Origin: Bacteroidales bacterium UBA4293
Lineage (GTDB): Bacteria; Bacteroidota; Bacteroidia; Bacteroidales; Bacteroidaceae
Assembly: GCA_002395835.1 (NCBI GenBank)
Contig: DGVD01000013.1
Location: forward strand, 16,387-80,386
Direction of reading: 5' to 3'
Length of the DNA: 64,000 nt
Position numbers and translations under genes: made by a program. Of this stretch, positions 61,715 to 64,000 are shown piece after piece. Below the pieces are notes generated by a model. That model had not been told where the DNA came from, searched no databases, and worked only from the letters and a program-made list of their open reading frames with translations. The first letter of the stretch is position 1. Each line of letters opens with the position of its first letter.

Positions 61715-62152
61715 TTATGCGGGAAAATCCCCTTTTACAGTAATACCCATACTTCTAGCAGTACCAGCGATCATCTTCATAGCAGACTCGATAGTAAAGC
61801 AGTTCAAGTCAGGCATCTTATCTTCTGCAATAGCTCTAACCTGATCCCAAGTAACTTCTGCAACCTTCTTACGATTTGGTTCTGCTGAACCACCTTTAAC
61901 CTTGGCTGCTTCCAGAAGTTGAATTGCTGCAGGTGGAGTCTTAACGACGAAATCGAAAGACTTGTCAGCGTAATATGTAATTACAACTGGCAGAATTTTA
62001 CCTGCTTTGTCCTGAGTTCTGGCGTTGAATTGCTTGCAGAAATCCATAATATTAATACCCTTTGAACCTAAAGCAGGTCCAACTGGGGGAGATGGATTTG
62101 CAGCGCCTCCTTTAATCTGTAATTTGATTAATCCAGCAACTTCTTTTGCCAT
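61715..62152 (-). CDS. rplK: 50S ribosomal protein L11
   Basis: This 145-residue protein begins MAKEVAGLIKLQIKGGAANP and has PPVGPALGSKGINIMDFC, the thiostrepton-region motif. It lies 59 bases after nusG. Confidence 0.98.
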   Translation of the reverse strand: MAKEVAGLIKLQIKGGAANPSPPVGPALGSKGINIMDFCKQFNARTQDKAGKILPVVITYYADKSFDFVVKTPPAAIQLLEAAKVKGGSAEPNRKKVAEVTWDQVRAIAEDKMPDLNCFTIESAMKMIAGTARSMGITVKGDFPA

Positions 62153-62211
62153 TTTAATTCCAATTTTATAAATTAACTATTTCAGAGAAGTCAAATACCG
62201 TAACAAATGCA

Positions 62212-62751
62212 TTATTCCTTCTCTACTTGTGCAAAGTTCAATTCAAGAGGAGTCTTCCTCCCAAATATTCTAACCATCACTTTCAGCTTCTTCTTCTCGT
62301 CACTTACCTCTTCGATAATGCCGTTAAATCCGCTGAATGGACCATCCGTAACTTTGATAGTTTCACCAATGGTGTAGTGAACTGTCACTTCCTCTACAGG
62401 AATTGCCATTTCATCTACCCTACCTAAGATACGGTTCACCTCAGATTGCCTCAAAGGAGATGGGTTATCCAAACCTCCAAGAAAACCAATCACATTAGGC
62501 GTGTTTCTCAAGCTATGAGCTGTTTCACCAACTAATTTTGCCTCTACTAATACATATCCAGGGAGAGTATTTCTCTCTTTCACAATTTTCTTTCCATTAT
62601 TGTTCTGGATAACTTTCTCAGTAGGGATCAGGACCTGAAACACATTAGCCAGGAGACCATTGTTAATCTCTGCTTCGAGATACTCCTTAACTTTAGCCTC
62701 TTTTCCACTAATAGCACGCAAAACGTACCACTTCTTTTCAGTCTCTGCCAT
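62212..62751 (-). CDS. nusG: Transcription termination/antitermination factor NusG
   Basis: This 179-residue protein has the NGN domain (WYVLRAISGKEAKVKEYLEA) and a C-terminal KOW domain (IKVTDGPFSGFNGIIEEV). It couples RNA polymerase to the ribosome and to Rho. It lies 9 bases after secE. Confidence 0.98.
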   Translation of the reverse strand: MAETEKKWYVLRAISGKEAKVKEYLEAEINNGLLANVFQVLIPTEKVIQNNNGKKIVKERNTLPGYVLVEAKLVGETAHSLRNTPNVIGFLGGLDNPSPLRQSEVNRILGRVDEMAIPVEEVTVHYTIGETIKVTDGPFSGFNGIIEEVSDEKKKLKVMVRIFGRKTPLELNFAQVEKE

Positions 62752-62760
62752 TTTCTAAAA

Positions 62761-62952
62761 TTAGTTAGGATAAATTGCACCCATTAAAGCCTGAAATACA
62801 GTATCCATTCCGAATACCACAAGTGCAATGAGTAGGGAAGCGTATAAAACAACTACTGCACTACCGGTCAATTCAGTTCGAGATGGCCATGTAACTTTGT
62901 GTACAAGTTCATTGTAAGATTCCTTACAATAATCTACAATTTTTTTTAACAT
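62761..62952 (-). CDS. secE: Protein translocase subunit SecE
   Basis: The 63-residue protein begins MLKKIVDYCKESYNELVHKV, contains the SecE motif VTWPSRTEL and has a single membrane helix. The ATG at 62952 is used; the open frame continues upstream only because it reads through the tRNA gene in frame. It lies 17 bases after tRNA-Trp. Confidence 0.96.
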   Translation of the reverse strand: MLKKIVDYCKESYNELVHKVTWPSRTELTGSAVVVLYASLLIALVVFGMDTVFQALMGAIYPN

Positions 62953-62969
62953 ATTCTCTTTAAAATTAG

Positions 62970-63042
62970 CACGGGATGAGCGACTCGAACGCCCGACACC
63001 TGGTTTTGGAGACCAGTGCTCTACCGACTGAGCTAATCCCGT
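62970..63042 (-). tRNA. trnW: tRNA-Trp (anticodon CCA)
   Basis: A 73-base cloverleaf on the minus strand has acceptor arms ACGGGAT and ATCCCGT, D-arm GCTC/GAGC, anticodon stem CTGGT/ACCAG with loop CTCCAAA (anticodon CCA), a T-arm with TTCGAGT loop, and G as discriminator. The CCA end is not encoded. The position between tuf and secE is the classical one. Confidence 0.97.
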
Positions 63043-63045
63043 AGG

Positions 63046-63072
63046 AAAGGTCTCTCCATTACTGAAGAGACC
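63046..63072 (-). other. Hairpin between tuf and tRNA-Trp
   Basis: GGTCTCT (63049-63055) pairs with AGAGACC (63066-63072) across a 10-base loop. Only TTTCC follows on the minus strand, so it is a weak terminator or a processing site for release of the tRNA. Confidence 0.45.
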
Positions 63073-63102
63073 CACCTTATTTATAGTAGAGTGACTACAA
63101 GA

Positions 63103-64000
63103 TTAATCGAAGATTTCAGTAATCTGGCCAGAACCTACTGTACGACCACCTTCACGGATAGCGAAACGCAGACCTACATTAAGAGCAACTGCATAAATCA
63201 GCTCAACAGTAATCTCAACGTTATCACCTGGCATTACCATCTCAACACCTTCTGGAAGAGTGATTTCACCTGTACAGTCCATAGTACGCAGATAGAACTG
63301 AGGACGATACTTATTCTTGAATGGAGTATGACGTCCACCTTCTTCTTTCTTCAATACATAGATAGAAGCCTTGAAGCCCTTATGAGGTTTGATAACTCCT
63401 GGGTGAGTGATAACCATACCACGCTTAACCTCATTCTTATCAATACCACGAAGCAACAGACCTACGTTATCACCAGCTTCGCCTTCGTCAAGAATCTTAC
63501 GGAACATTTCAACACCAGTAACAACTGATTTCTTGTCCTCACCAAGACCCAAGATCTGAACAGGATCATTAACCTTAATAACACCAGTTTCAATACGGCC
63601 AGTAGCAACTGTACCACGACCAGTGATTGAGAATACGTCCTCAACTGGCATCAAGAATGGCTTATCTGTATCACGAATAGGTTCCTGAATCCAAGAATCA
63701 CAAGCATCCATCAGCTCCATAACCTTGTCTTCCCATTCCTTTACACCGTTCAATGCACCAAGTGCAGATCCACGAATGATTGGGGTATCATCTTCGAAGT
63801 CATACTGCTCAAGCAATTCGCGCATTTCCATTTCTACAAGCTCCAGCATTTCTTCGTCGTCAACCATATCACACTTGTTTAAGAATACAACCAAGCGTGG
63901 TACATTTACCTGACGAGCCAAAAGAATGTGCTCACGAGTCTGTGGCATAGGGCCATCAGTAGCAGCAACTACAATGATTGCACCATCCATCTGAGCAGCA
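63103..64000 (-). CDS. tuf: Translation elongation factor Tu, C-terminal three quarters
   Basis: The frame enters from the right edge (AAQMDGAIIVVAATDGPMPQ) and ends at 63103, giving the last 298 or so of about 395 residues. NKCDM (the guanine-specificity motif) and domains II and III, with the ending VGSGQITEIFD, are present. It is the first gene seen of the tuf-trnW-secE-nusG unit. Confidence 0.97.
   Translation of the reverse strand, partial: AAQMDGAIIVVAATDGPMPQTREHILLARQVNVPRLVVFLNKCDMVDDEEMLELVEMEMRELLEQYDFEDDTPIIRGSALGALNGVKEWEDKVMELMDACDSWIQEPIRDTDKPFLMPVEDVFSITGRGTVATGRIETGVIKVNDPVQILGLGEDKKSVVTGVEMFRKILDEGEAGDNVGLLLRGIDKNEVKRGMVITHPGVIKPHKGFKASIYVLKKEEGGRHTPFKNKYRPQFYLRTMDCTGEITLPEGVEMVMPGDNVEITVELIYAVALNVGLRFAIREGGRTVGSGQITEIFD

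Noticed and set aside
62953..63075. N-terminal extension of secE reading upstream to 63075
   Set aside because: The extra codons are the tRNA-Trp gene read through in frame; SecE starts at the Met at 62952.
1..64000. Search by eye for CRISPR arrays, insertion sequences, integrases, toxin-antitoxin pairs and rRNA genes
   Set aside because: No direct-repeat arrays, transposase or integrase motifs, flanking target duplications or rRNA sequence were seen. Gene order and composition look chromosomal and ordinary.

Overview
The window comes from the chromosome of a member of the order Bacteroidales, probably Bacteroidaceae or Prevotellaceae; the sequence does not settle the genus. The grounds are two SusC/SusD pairs, lipoproteins with acidic residues just after the lipobox cysteine, promoters of the Bacteroidetes type (TTTG about 19-22 bases before TAnnTTTG), few Shine-Dalgarno sequences, and one continuous run of tuf, trnW, secE, nusG, rplKAJL, rpoBC, rpsL, rpsG, fusA and the S10, spc and alpha genes on one strand. 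I see no rRNA, insertion sequence, phage gene or CRISPR array.

Positions 1-7430 hold a minus-strand efflux operon: TetR regulator, TolC-type channel, periplasmic adaptor, RND pump, and the start of a small PII-like gene cut by the window edge. A perfect 11-bp inverted repeat lies on the tetR promoter and is a strong candidate for the operator. Next to it is a single gene for a Spy/CpxP-like periplasmic protein with a His/Gly-rich tail.

Positions 7430-25854 are a protein and peptide acquisition region, all on the minus strand: SusC/SusD plus an S9D glutamyl-endopeptidase-like enzyme; a second SusC/SusD plus a surface lipoprotein; and an oligopeptidase B-like lipoprotein followed by a metzincin-type zinc protease. 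No glycosidase, lyase, sulfatase or sugar sensor is present, so a peptide role in the manner of RagAB is more likely than glycan use. The two SusC genes are paralogues and share a leader element.

Positions 26238-33369 hold two glutamate dehydrogenases that differ at the coenzyme-discriminating residues (one NADP-type, one NAD-type). Between them is an unusual protein joining receiver domains to the ATP-grasp part of PEP synthase. An RlpA-like gene follows the second dehydrogenase, and a glycine-zipper lipoprotein gene comes next. Peptidases, peptide import and NAD-type glutamate dehydrogenase together suggest amino-acid fermentation.

Positions 33441-64000 are the transcription and translation superoperon, intact and in the order usual for Bacteroidetes. 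Small genes in it are rpmJ, rpmD, infA and secE, and tRNA-Trp sits between tuf and secE. Points of interest are structured intergenic RNA before rpsD and rpsJ, a terminator-like hairpin between rplL and rpoB, and a small set of genes (rplW, rplE, rplF, rplJ) with strong Shine-Dalgarno sequences.
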